64,000 nt of DNA from Verrucomicrobiales bacterium. Lineage in GTDB: Bacteria > Verrucomicrobiota > Verrucomicrobiia > Verrucomicrobiales > DEV007. A model generated the notes under the pieces. It did no database searches. It saw only the letters and a list, made by a program, of their open reading frames with translations, and was not told where the DNA came from. The translations under genes were made by a program, and so were the position numbers. Location of the stretch: positions 124,001-188,000 of the forward strand of contig JAEUHI010000064.1 of assembly GCA_016795385.1 (NCBI GenBank). Direction: 5' to 3'. Below, piece by piece: positions 1 through 7,876 of this stretch (position 1 is the stretch's first letter; every line of letters starts with the position of its first letter).

Positions 1-928
1 CGTGTCGATAGATGAGGAACAGGGCCAGTCCCGAAATCAGCAGAATCAATAGCGCGGCACTCACGGCGATTCCGCTGGCGATCACGGCCATGCCTGCGGC
101 CCGAGGCGAAGCACAGAGGCGGAGCCGCTGGAGATGGGTCCGATCGAGGGTCAGCAATTGGAATTGCAGCAAAGGGAGGGCGAGGAGAGCGGTCCAAAGG
201 GTGAAGGCCCTTGCCGGATCGAATCGAAAATCGAGGAACCTGAGCTTGTCACGTACTTCGCCGGCGAAGTTTTCACTCTCCCGCAGCTGATCGACTGCCG
301 CCTCCCACGTGCCGCCGGTTTCCTTGCCGAGGAAACAGCAAACCGCTCCCAAGGCGGCGAAAAGCGCCAGAAAGTGCACCCAATCTCCACGCACCACCGC
401 CCGAAATGAACCGGTGAATCGGAGCATCATGGCAAGGAACCAGACGACGAGGAGACACACCTCGATTCTCCAGCCCGTCAGCACCAGCAGCGGCAGAGCC
501 AACACGACGAGGCGCAGGCCTTGGGAAAGAAGCGCTCCCAGAGATCCCAAACCGCCCAGAAGTTGGCGCACGCGAGGTTCCGCCTCATCTTCGCTTGTCT
601 CTCGCGGCTCCCGCTGCAGCGACCAACCTCTTCGGATGAGAAGCACGCCGATCATGAGGCGTACGACGAGGGCGACGAGAATCCAGGAAAGAAACGCAAG
701 ATCTCCATGAATCGCCAGCATTGCCCCGGGCAACGCGAGCACCAGCCAGGCGGTCAATTCCGAAACCGCGAGCGAGGCCGCGACAACTGGCCATGGGACG
801 GATTCAAGCGTCAGGCCATTACCACGGGCGCGGCGCGAATACCACCAGTCGAGGGATATGGTGCAGGCCAGATAGGCGATCACGATCGCCCAATCCTTCG
901 TCGAAAAAAATGATTCGAGGCCGTACAT
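1..928 (-). CDS. Sodium:solute symporter family protein, N-terminal part (runs off the left edge)
   Basis: The minus-strand frame is open from an ATG at 928 to the first base of the window, giving 309 residues without a stop. The protein is very hydrophobic with many membrane segments. Three stretches match the SSS family layout: an N-terminal membrane segment followed by WPVVAASLAVSELTAW and a PG motif, a segment SFRAVVRGDWVHFLALFA (family pattern G-x-RAVxWTDxxQ), and FDPARAFTLWTALL followed about 25 residues later by HLQRLRLCASPRAA (family pattern TDQxxVQRxL). SSS proteins couple solute uptake to sodium entry. The usual TDQ/VQR residues are altered here, so substrate and ion coupling are uncertain. 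It lies downstream of atpC on the same strand, 80 bases away. Confidence 0.75.
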   Translation of the reverse strand, partial: MYGLESFFSTKDWAIVIAYLACTISLDWWYSRRARGNGLTLESVPWPVVAASLAVSELTAWLVLALPGAMLAIHGDLAFLSWILVALVVRLMIGVLLIRRGWSLQREPRETSEDEAEPRVRQLLGGLGSLGALLSQGLRLVVLALPLLVLTGWRIEVCLLVVWFLAMMLRFTGSFRAVVRGDWVHFLALFAALGAVCCFLGKETGGTWEAAVDQLRESENFAGEVRDKLRFLDFRFDPARAFTLWTALLALPLLQFQLLTLDRTHLQRLRLCASPRAAGMAVIASGIAVSAALLILLISGLALFLIYRH

Positions 929-1008
929 GAAGAAAGCGCGCCGGAGCGGCTCCCATCATCGGCGGGAAGTGCCCGCACCGAAACGAAAATCTTACGCGCC
1001 CACCGCCA

Positions 1009-1410
1009 TCAATGCGGATGCTTGCGCCGCTTCACATGGAGTTGGGCGAGCGACTTCTGCAAGGCGAGCTGGGCGGCCGCGGTCTCTTCCGGAAGGAGTT
1101 TTTCCGTCATTGCTTTTTTCGCCGCCTCGATCGCCTTCTCGACGGCGGATTCGTCCACCTCCTCGGCACCGAGGGCCATGTCGGTGAGCACCGAGACGCG
1201 GTCGTGCGAGACCTCGACGATCCCCGTGCCGATGGCAAGCGAGGTCTCCTGCCCGCCCTTCATGTAGCGCAACTCACCGGGCGCCAGCGTACTGACGATG
1301 GGAGCGTGCGACGGCAGGATGCCGAGTTCCCCCTCGCCTCCGGGGACGACAACACTGTCGATCTCGTCGGAGAAAGCCAGCTTCTCGGGGGTCACGATAT
1401 CCAGTCGCAT
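1009..1410 (-). CDS. atpC: F1Fo ATP synthase subunit epsilon
   Basis: This 133-residue protein starts MRLDIVTPEKLAFS and contains the N-terminal beta-sandwich of epsilon, including the characteristic GELGILPSHAPIVSTL near residues 27-42. The C-terminal half is the expected pair of helices rich in Ala, Glu and Lys. Epsilon belongs to the central stalk, contacts gamma and the c-ring and modulates ATP hydrolysis. It is the last gene of the atp operon, 40 bases after atpD. The length is normal for the family. Confidence 0.97.
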   Translation of the reverse strand: MRLDIVTPEKLAFSDEIDSVVVPGGEGELGILPSHAPIVSTLAPGELRYMKGGQETSLAIGTGIVEVSHDRVSVLTDMALGAEEVDESAVEKAIEAAKKAMTEKLLPEETAAAQLALQKSLAQLHVKRRKHPH

Positions 1411-1450
1411 GAGAGGAAAGAGGGAAAAGATTCAGCAAGGAAGGTGAAGG

Positions 1451-2860
1451 TCACTTCTCGACGGAGTCGATGCCGCCCTTCATGTAGAAGTTGTTCTCCG
1501 GGACTTCGTCGTGCTTGCCTTCGAGGATCTCCTTGAAGCCGCGGACGGTTTCCGCCACGGGCACGTAGACTCCCTCGATCCCGGTGAAGACCTGCGCCAC
1601 GCTGAAGGGCTGGCTGAGGAACTTCTGGATCTTGCGGGCACGGAAAACGACCAGCTTCTGCTCGGGGTTGAGTTCATCCATCCCGAGAATCGCGATGATG
1701 TCCTGCAGATCCTTGTAACGCTGGAGCACGTTCTGGACGCCACGGGCGACTTCGTAGTGCTCGGCGCCGACGACGTCGGGAGCCAGGGCGGTCGAGGTCG
1801 AAGCCAGCGGATCCACGGCGGGATAAATGCCGAGCTCGGCGAGGGAACGCTCCAAAACGACGGTGGAGTCGAGGTGGGCGAAGGTGTTGGCCGGAGCAGG
1901 GTCGGTCAAGTCATCCGCGGGCACGTAGACGGCCTGGAAGGAGGTGATGGATCCCTTCTTGGTCGAGGTGATCCGCTCCTGGAGCTGGGCCATTTCCGAC
2001 GCGAGGGTCGGCTGGTAACCCACCGCGGAGGGGGTCCGTCCGAGGAGGGCGGACACTTCCGAACCGGCCTGCGAGAAACGGAAAACGTTGTCGACGAAGA
2101 GGAGCACGTCCTGGTTTTTCTCGTCGCGGAAATACTCGGCCATGGCGAGGGCGGAGAGGGCAACGCGGAGACGGGCACCCGGGGGCTCGTTCATCTGGCC
2201 GTAGACGAGGGCCACCTTGGACTTGGAAAGGTCATCCTGGTTGATGACGCCGGCCTCGCTCATTTCCCAGTAGAGGTCGTTCCCCTCACGGGTCCGCTCA
2301 CCGACACCGGCGAAGATGGAGTAACCTCCGTGCTCCTTCGCGATGTTGTTGATGAGTTCCATGATGACGACGGTCTTGCCGACGCCGGCACCACCGAAGG
2401 CACCCACCTTGCCACCCTTGGTGAAGGGACAGATGAGGTCGATGACCTTGATCCCGGTCTCGAGGATCTCGGCGGAGGTCGCTTGATCGACGAGGCTCGG
2501 CGCGGGACGGTGGATCGGATAGGTCTTCACCGCGTTGACGGGCCCACGCTCGTCCACCGGAGTGCCGGTGACGTTGAAGATGCGGCCGAGGACGCCTTCG
2601 CCCACGGGCACGGAGATGGGAAGACCGGTGTCGGTGATCTTGAGGCCACGCTTGAGACCTTCCGTCGTCGACATGGCGACGGCGCGGACCCAGCCATCAC
2701 CGAGGTGCTGCTGCACTTCGAGCACGAGCTTGGTGCTCTCTCCGTTGACATCGAAGGTCACTTCGAGGGCGTTGTAGATTTCGGGAAGCTTGCCGGCTTG
2801 CGAGAAGTCGGCGTCGACGACCGGCCCGATAATCTGGACGATGGTTCCTACGTTGCTCAT
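1451..2860 (-). CDS. atpD: F1Fo ATP synthase subunit beta
   Basis: This is the catalytic beta subunit, 469 residues. The Walker A motif GGAGVGKT is at residues 156-163, followed by the beta-specific GVGERTREGNDLYWEM segment and VDNVFRFSQAGSEVSALLGR. The C-terminal end has the conserved DELNPEQKLVVFRARKIQKF helix region. It forms the alpha3beta3 head with AtpA and makes ATP as gamma rotates. An AGGAG lies about 11 bases before the ATG, one of the few recognisable ribosome-binding sites in the window. The gene sits between atpG and atpC. Confidence 0.98.
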   Translation of the reverse strand: MSNVGTIVQIIGPVVDADFSQAGKLPEIYNALEVTFDVNGESTKLVLEVQQHLGDGWVRAVAMSTTEGLKRGLKITDTGLPISVPVGEGVLGRIFNVTGTPVDERGPVNAVKTYPIHRPAPSLVDQATSAEILETGIKVIDLICPFTKGGKVGAFGGAGVGKTVVIMELINNIAKEHGGYSIFAGVGERTREGNDLYWEMSEAGVINQDDLSKSKVALVYGQMNEPPGARLRVALSALAMAEYFRDEKNQDVLLFVDNVFRFSQAGSEVSALLGRTPSAVGYQPTLASEMAQLQERITSTKKGSITSFQAVYVPADDLTDPAPANTFAHLDSTVVLERSLAELGIYPAVDPLASTSTALAPDVVGAEHYEVARGVQNVLQRYKDLQDIIAILGMDELNPEQKLVVFRARKIQKFLSQPFSVAQVFTGIEGVYVPVAETVRGFKEILEGKHDEVPENNFYMKGGIDSVEK

Positions 2861-2932
2861 CTTGTTATGGCTCCTGCTCGTTGAGGGATTGCGTTTTCTG
2901 GTTTTAAAGGATGGAAAATTCGATGGGATCGA

Positions 2933-3823
2933 TCACTCGAGGGCGCGCATCGCGGTGGTGATCTCGAGAAGCTCGGCGGTGATGGAAGCCTGGCGCTGTT
3001 TGTTGTATTCCAGCGTGAGGTCCTTGATCATCTGCTTCGCGTTGTCGGTCGCGGCCTTCATGGCCACCATCCGGGCGCTGTGCTCGGAGGCGCGGGATTC
3101 CAGCACCATCTGGTAGAGCTGGTAGCCGACATACTGCGGCACGACCGTGTCGAGCACCTCGCGGGTGGTCGGCTCGAAAAGATAACCGCTGTATCCAGGG
3201 CCTTCCGCGGCGTGCGATGCGTCCCCTCCCATGCCTTCGAATCCCTTTTTCTTTCCGAGCTCGATCGGGCTGATGGGAAGGAGGGTCTCGATGTGGGGCT
3301 CTTGGCGGATCGTGTTGACGAAGTTCGTGAAAGCCACCTGCACCCGGCCGTAATCTCCGGCGAGGAAGCGCTCCATCACGAACTCGGAGACGGGTTTCGT
3401 CTCGGCGAAGGAAACCGGATCTTTCACCGTGAAGTCGGCGAGGATGTTGCGCTTGAGGCGCGCCATGGCCTGGCGTCCCTTGCTGCCGATCGTAATAAAC
3501 GTCGCGTCCTTCGAGACCTTCTCGGTGACGAGACGAAGCAGGTTCGTGTTGAGCGGACCGCAAAGTCCCTTGTCCGTCGTGATGAGGATGACGAGATCGC
3601 CACCTTCCGATTTTTCACGGAGCAGGGGATGATCTTCGGCCGAGGTCTGCTCCTTGAGGTTGTTCAGCACCTTGTTGAGAAGATCCGCGTAGGAACGGCC
3701 GGCGGTGGCCTGATCCTGCGCCTTCTTCATCTTCGAGGCCGCGACCAATTGCATGGCCTTGGTGATCTGGGCCGTGTTCTTGACCGACTTGATGCGCCGG
3801 CGGATGTCGCGAAGGTTTGCCAT
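2933..3823 (-). CDS. atpG: F1Fo ATP synthase subunit gamma
   Basis: This is the 296-residue rotor shaft subunit. Both family hallmarks are present: the N-terminal helix ANLRDIRRRIKSVKNTAQIT followed by KAMQLVAASKM, and the C-terminal helix ending ITAELLEITTAMRALE. These two helices form the coiled coil that turns inside the alpha3beta3 head. A segment around residues 195-215, rich in Gly and Lys, looks like a lineage-specific loop. The gene lies 45 bases after atpA and 72 bases before atpD. Confidence 0.97.
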   Translation of the reverse strand: MANLRDIRRRIKSVKNTAQITKAMQLVAASKMKKAQDQATAGRSYADLLNKVLNNLKEQTSAEDHPLLREKSEGGDLVILITTDKGLCGPLNTNLLRLVTEKVSKDATFITIGSKGRQAMARLKRNILADFTVKDPVSFAETKPVSEFVMERFLAGDYGRVQVAFTNFVNTIRQEPHIETLLPISPIELGKKKGFEGMGGDASHAAEGPGYSGYLFEPTTREVLDTVVPQYVGYQLYQMVLESRASEHSARMVAMKAATDNAKQMIKDLTLEYNKQRQASITAELLEITTAMRALE

Positions 3824-3868
3824 TGAAGGAAGGCGTCAGGTTTCTGGATTCAATTCACGTGACCGGAA

Positions 3869-5404
3869 TCAGGCCTTGTAGGTCGACTTGAAATCTTCGA
3901 TCGCCTGCTTGAGATCGGCGACGATTTCGTCGGTCAGGGCTTTTTCGTCCCGAATCTTCCCGAGGAGGGTCTCTTTGCGGGTGGTGAGGAATTCCTGCAT
4001 CTTGGCCTGGCAATCCTTGATGCTCTTCACCGGCACGCTGTCGAAGTGGCCGTTCTGCATGGCCCAGAGGATCGCCACCTCGACCTCGAGGGGGAGCGGG
4101 GCATACTGGGTCTGCTTGAAGAGCTCCACGATGCGCTGGCCGCGCTCGATCTGGGCCTTGGTCTTGTCATCGAGATCCGAACCGAACTGGGCGAAGGCCT
4201 GCAACTCGCGGAACTGGGCGAGGTCGAGCTTGGTCGTGCCGGAGACCTTCTTGATCGCCTTGGTCTGCGCGGCGGATCCGACGCGGCTGACGGAGAGACC
4301 CACCGAGATGGCGGGGCGGATCCCCTGGTAGAAGAGGTCGGTCTCGAGGTAGATCTGACCGTCCGTGATCGAAATCACGTTCGTCGGAATGTAGGCGGAC
4401 ACGTCGCCGGCCTGCGTTTCGATGATCGGAAGCGCGGTGAGCGATCCGCCGCCGTTGGCCTCGTTGAGACGAGCGGCGCGCTCGAGAAGGCGGCTGTGGA
4501 GGTAGAAAACGTCACCGGGATACGCTTCACGGCCCGAGGGGCGGCGCAGAACGAGCGACACCTGGCGATAGGCCACGGCGTGCTTGGAAAGATCATCATA
4601 GACGATGAGGGCATCCATTCCGTTGGCCATGAACCATTCGCCGATGGCGGCACCGGCATAGGGAGCGATGTATTGGTTCGTGGCGGAATCCGAGGCGGAA
4701 GCGACGACGACGCAGGTGTAGTCCATCGCGCCCTCGGCTTCGAGGGTGGCGATGGTGCGGGCGACGTTGGCGAGCTTCTGGCCGATCGCGACGTAGATGC
4801 AGTAGAGCGGCTTGTGGTTCTTCAGCGTGCCTTCTTCCGAGGCGCGGTTCTGGCGGGCCTGGGAAATGATGGTGTCGATCGCCACGGTCGTCTTGCCGGT
4901 GGAACGGTCGCCGATGATGAGCTCGCGCTGCCCGCGGCCAATCGGGATCATCGCATCAACGGCGAGAATGCCGGTCTGCACGGGGACGCTCACCGATTGC
5001 CGGGGAATGATGCCGGGGGCGATCTTCTCGACCGGGAAGGACTCGGAAGTCTTGATTTCGCCTTTTCCATCGACAGGCTGGCCGAGGGCGTTGACGACAC
5101 GACCGAGCATTTCGCGTCCCACAGGCACGGAGAGGAGGCGTCCGGTCGACTTCACTTCGTCGCCCTCTTTGACGTGGAGTCCGTCGCCGAGGAGAATACA
5201 ACCCACTTCGGTTTCCTCGAGGTTCAGCGCGAGACCAAAGAGTCCACCGGGGAACTCGATCATCTCGTTGAGCATGACGTCGGAGAGCCCTTCGACTTTG
5301 GCGACCCCGTCACCGATCTCGCGGACGATGCCGACGTTCGATTTCGACACGGAGGTCTTGAGGGCGGAGATTTCGGATTCCAGTTCCTGGAGAATGTTGC
5401 TCAT
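3869..5404 (-). CDS. atpA: F1Fo ATP synthase subunit alpha
   Basis: This is the non-catalytic nucleotide-binding alpha subunit, 511 residues. Walker A is GDRSTGKT at residues 165-172, where most homologues have GDRQTGKT. The segments GRVVNALGQPVDGKG and SVGLSVSRVGSAAQTKAIKK are typical of alpha. The N-terminal stretch of about 25 residues, which binds the delta subunit, is present. The length is normal. The gene lies 37 bases after atpH. Confidence 0.98.
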   Translation of the reverse strand: MSNILQELESEISALKTSVSKSNVGIVREIGDGVAKVEGLSDVMLNEMIEFPGGLFGLALNLEETEVGCILLGDGLHVKEGDEVKSTGRLLSVPVGREMLGRVVNALGQPVDGKGEIKTSESFPVEKIAPGIIPRQSVSVPVQTGILAVDAMIPIGRGQRELIIGDRSTGKTTVAIDTIISQARQNRASEEGTLKNHKPLYCIYVAIGQKLANVARTIATLEAEGAMDYTCVVVASASDSATNQYIAPYAGAAIGEWFMANGMDALIVYDDLSKHAVAYRQVSLVLRRPSGREAYPGDVFYLHSRLLERAARLNEANGGGSLTALPIIETQAGDVSAYIPTNVISITDGQIYLETDLFYQGIRPAISVGLSVSRVGSAAQTKAIKKVSGTTKLDLAQFRELQAFAQFGSDLDDKTKAQIERGQRIVELFKQTQYAPLPLEVEVAILWAMQNGHFDSVPVKSIKDCQAKMQEFLTTRKETLLGKIRDEKALTDEIVADLKQAIEDFKSTYKA

Positions 5405-5441
5405 GACGTGGCGTCAGGTGAATCGTTGGAGTCGTTTGGGG

Positions 5442-5837
5442 TCAGTTAAATTTTTCGGAAAGGCGCTCGAGGCGGTTTTTCACGCTGCCGTCCCACACGT
5501 CGCTGCCGACGCGGATTTTCATCCCTCCAAGGAGGGCGGGATCGACGGAAAACTCGGGGCTGATCTGCGGCCCGTATTTCTTCTTGAGATCGGCGACGAG
5601 GGCCGCCTTGGTGGGCTCGTCGAGAGCGACCGCACTCTGTACGATGGCACGGTTCCGCTCGACCTCGAGGCGCACGAGACGCCAGAAGGCGTCGGCGACC
5701 TCCTGATAGCCGCGGGGTTTGGTTTCGGAAAGCTTGGCCACCACCTTGCGCACCGAGGATTCATCGAGCTGGCCATCCTTGAGGCAGCCGGCGAAGATCT
5801 TCTTGGCGATGCGGAGGGCTTCTTTCCGGGATTTCAT
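5442..5837 (-). CDS. atpH: F1Fo ATP synthase subunit delta, short form
   Basis: The position between atpF and atpA and the C-terminal half identify this as delta (OSCP), which ties the peripheral stalk to the top of F1. Near the end it has the hallmark DPALLGGMKIRVGSDVWDGS and RLERL. At 131 residues it is about 45-50 residues shorter than usual delta subunits, and the missing part is N-terminal. The atpF stop is only 32 bases upstream, so an overlooked earlier start is not available. The remaining N-terminal region is helical and charged. Confidence 0.9.
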   Translation of the reverse strand: MKSRKEALRIAKKIFAGCLKDGQLDESSVRKVVAKLSETKPRGYQEVADAFWRLVRLEVERNRAIVQSAVALDEPTKAALVADLKKKYGPQISPEFSVDPALLGGMKIRVGSDVWDGSVKNRLERLSEKFN

Positions 5838-5869
5838 CGGGGCGGAAAATTTGGGTGACGAAATTCGGA

Positions 5870-6370
5870 TTAAAGAGCCACTTGGCCGACCGCTTCGTCG
5901 TTGATGCGTTTCTGATCCTTGTCGTCGAGGACCTTGCCGGTCACTTTGGAGGTGGCGTCGATGACAAGGCGGCCGAAGTCGCGCTTCAGTTCGTTCATCG
6001 CACTCTCATGCTCAAGGCGGGAAGCCTCGCGGGCTTTTTCGAGGATCTGTTGGGCTTCCTTGACGGCCTCTTGCGTCTTCTGGCTGCGCACCGCCTCGGC
6101 ACTGTCGCGGGCTTCGGTGATGAGACGCTCGGCGTCGGCGTTGGCTTGGGCGAGCATCTCGCGCACCTTCTCTTCGGCGCGGCCCATCTCGGCCTTGATC
6201 GTTTCGAGGTTGGACTCTCCTTCGGCGATGCGGCGGCGGCGGGCCTCCAGCATGGCGAGCACGGGGCCGAAGGCGAACTTCGAGAGGATTCCGTAAACGA
6301 TCAGAACGATGATCACTTGCGAAAAGAACTTCACCCAATCAAGGCCAAAGGTTTCAAGGATGCTAGCCAT
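5870..6370 (-). CDS. atpF: F1Fo ATP synthase subunit b
   Basis: The peripheral stalk subunit, 166 residues. One N-terminal membrane helix (about residues 14-33, FFSQVIIVLIVYGIL) is followed by a long, highly charged helix with the ARRRRIAEGE start typical of b subunits. That helix dimerises and holds the F1 head still. A single b gene is present, with no b-prime duplicate. It lies 98 bases after atpE. Confidence 0.96.
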   Translation of the reverse strand: MASILETFGLDWVKFFSQVIIVLIVYGILSKFAFGPVLAMLEARRRRIAEGESNLETIKAEMGRAEEKVREMLAQANADAERLITEARDSAEAVRSQKTQEAVKEAQQILEKAREASRLEHESAMNELKRDFGRLVIDATSKVTGKVLDDKDQKRINDEAVGQVAL

Positions 6371-6468
6371 CGTCGTGGAAGGGAAGGTTGGAAAAAATGG
6401 GAAAGGAAAGGAGCTGATTCGAAGGGTTCGCGGCCCATCCGGACCGCGAACCGATCGGAAAGAGGGAA

Positions 6469-6717
6469 TCAGCGGAGCGCCATGATCAGCGCGTAAATCG
6501 CGATGGCCTCGGCAAGGGCCATGCCGATGATGCCGATGGTGAGGATGTTACCGAAGGCGCCGGGGTTGCGGCCGACGGCTTGGGCGGAGGCCATGCCGAT
6601 GAGACCGATCGCGATGGCAGCGCCGGCACCGGCGATGGCAAGGGCGAAGTTTCCGTTGAAGGCGCTGGCAGCGGCTCCTTCGACAGCAGCGGCGAGAGTG
6701 TTGACGATGTTGATCAT
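6469..6717 (-). CDS. atpE: F1Fo ATP synthase subunit c
   Basis: The ring-forming proteolipid, 82 residues. It has two hydrophobic helices joined by the conserved polar loop GRNPGAF (residues 49-55). The ion-carrying carboxylate is Glu70 in GMALAEAIAIY. The residue after Glu70 is Ala rather than Ser or Thr, which argues for protons rather than sodium as the coupling ion; this is an inference from the motif alone. The gene lies 79 bases after atpB. Confidence 0.96.
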   Translation of the reverse strand: MINIVNTLAAAVEGAAASAFNGNFALAIAGAGAAIAIGLIGMASAQAVGRNPGAFGNILTIGIIGMALAEAIAIYALIMALR

Positions 6718-6796
6718 AGCTGTTTTCGATTTGGGGTGTTACAACCGGCGCCCACACTCTGCGGCATGGTCACGACGGCAAATTCAAAAGCCTTCC

Positions 6797-7696
6797 TCAG
6801 TGATGCTCCTCTCCCTCGTGGGTGGTGGACAACTTGATGTAGACGGCACAAAGGAGGGAGAACACGGTCGCCTGGAGGGCACCGACGAGAATCTCCATGA
6901 AATAGAAGGGCAGCGGGAAGATCACGGAGGAGATCTTGGCAAGCCAACCCGGGAAACCGAGCGCTTCACCCAGTCCACCCATGGTGTGGAGCAGGGTTTC
7001 CCCCGCGTAGATGTTTCCGAGGAGTCGCAGCGACAACGACATCGGCCGGAACATGATCGAGACCACCTCGATGATCCCGACGACGAAGAAGACGATCATC
7101 AAGCCCCACTTCAGCGCGCCCTGGACACCACCCTTGGGACCGAAGATGTGAACGATCGTGCCCCAGAGGCCCAACTCCGAGATCGAGAGATAAAGCCACA
7201 CGCACATGAAAACGACCGCCAGCGCGAGCGTCATGTTGAGGTCCGCGGTCGAGGGGCGCAGGAGCGGGACGAACGTGTAGTGGCCCTCGGCATCCTTGAA
7301 GGAAGAGTCCACCGACATGAACGCCGTCTTTTCTCCGAAGCCGATCGTTCCGACCCCGGGGATCAGACCGAACCAGTTCGAGACGAGCACGAAAATGAAG
7401 ATCGTGGCGAGAAGCGGGAAGGCCCGCGGCGCGACGTGCTTACCGACGATCCCTTCGACCTGGCCGTAGAGGAATTCGATGAGATACTCGACGAAGTTTT
7501 GCTTGGTGCCCGGGATGAGCTCCATGCGTTTGGTCGCCATGCGGGTGAAGAGGAGGATCGCGACCGTCACCACGATCGCCACGAAGATCGAATTCGTGAA
7601 CCAACCCAGATCGGGAAGCGTCGGCGCACCAATACCACCGGCTGCCAGGATCGGGAGAGCGGAGTCGAAGGAGACCATGGAAAGGGGAAATGCCAT
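6797..7696 (-). CDS. atpB: F1Fo ATP synthase subunit a
   Basis: The membrane stator subunit that forms the proton half-channels with the c-ring. The essential arginine lies in SLSLRLLGNIYAGETLL, the family signature, and at least five hydrophobic helices are visible. The start at 7696 (MAFPLSMVSFDS) gives 299 residues. An in-frame ATG at 7744 would give 315, but it would leave almost no leader after the promoter proposed at 7762-7789; an ATG at 7678 is also possible. No atpI or atpZ gene precedes it. Confidence 0.93.
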   Translation of the reverse strand: MAFPLSMVSFDSALPILAAGGIGAPTLPDLGWFTNSIFVAIVVTVAILLFTRMATKRMELIPGTKQNFVEYLIEFLYGQVEGIVGKHVAPRAFPLLATIFIFVLVSNWFGLIPGVGTIGFGEKTAFMSVDSSFKDAEGHYTFVPLLRPSTADLNMTLALAVVFMCVWLYLSISELGLWGTIVHIFGPKGGVQGALKWGLMIVFFVVGIIEVVSIMFRPMSLSLRLLGNIYAGETLLHTMGGLGEALGFPGWLAKISSVIFPLPFYFMEILVGALQATVFSLLCAVYIKLSTTHEGEEHH

Positions 7697-7761
7697 CGAG
7701 GTGGGATGTGGGGGCACACCAAAATCGCCGCGGAGACGGATCATCGCCGGGCGAGACGATC

Positions 7762-7789
7762 ATCCTAAACAAGGCGGAAGGACGCGCAA
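7762..7789 (-). promoter_or_regulatory. Candidate promoter of the atp operon
   Basis: On the minus strand TTGCGC (7789-7784) and TAGGAT (7767-7762) are separated by 16 bases and lie 66 bases before the proposed atpB start. The match to the sigma-70 pattern is partial. No better pair is visible between this operon and the AsmA-like gene. Confidence 0.35.
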
Positions 7790-7796
7790 GGCGAAT

Positions 7797-7814
7797 TTGT
7801 GAAAAATTTCACAA
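7797..7814. promoter_or_regulatory. CRP-like palindrome upstream of the atp operon
   Basis: TTGTGAAAAATTTCACAA is a perfect palindrome and contains TGTGA-N6-TCACA, the consensus layout for CRP-family regulators. Its centre lies roughly 50 bases upstream of the start expected from the promoter at 7762-7789. It could be a site for a CRP/FNR-type activator. It might instead be only part of the transcript end of the upstream AsmA-like gene, although no T-run follows it. Confidence 0.4.
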
Positions 7815-7876
7815 GCTCCCGCCAGCCTTGTGTCATCGACCGCAACGGCCGATTGACCAAGGTTTCTGGAATCGTC

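Noticed and set aside
1511..5449. Long plus-strand open frames across the ATP synthase genes
   Set aside because: Shadows of atpD, atpG and atpA; no recognisable domain and acidic low-complexity composition.
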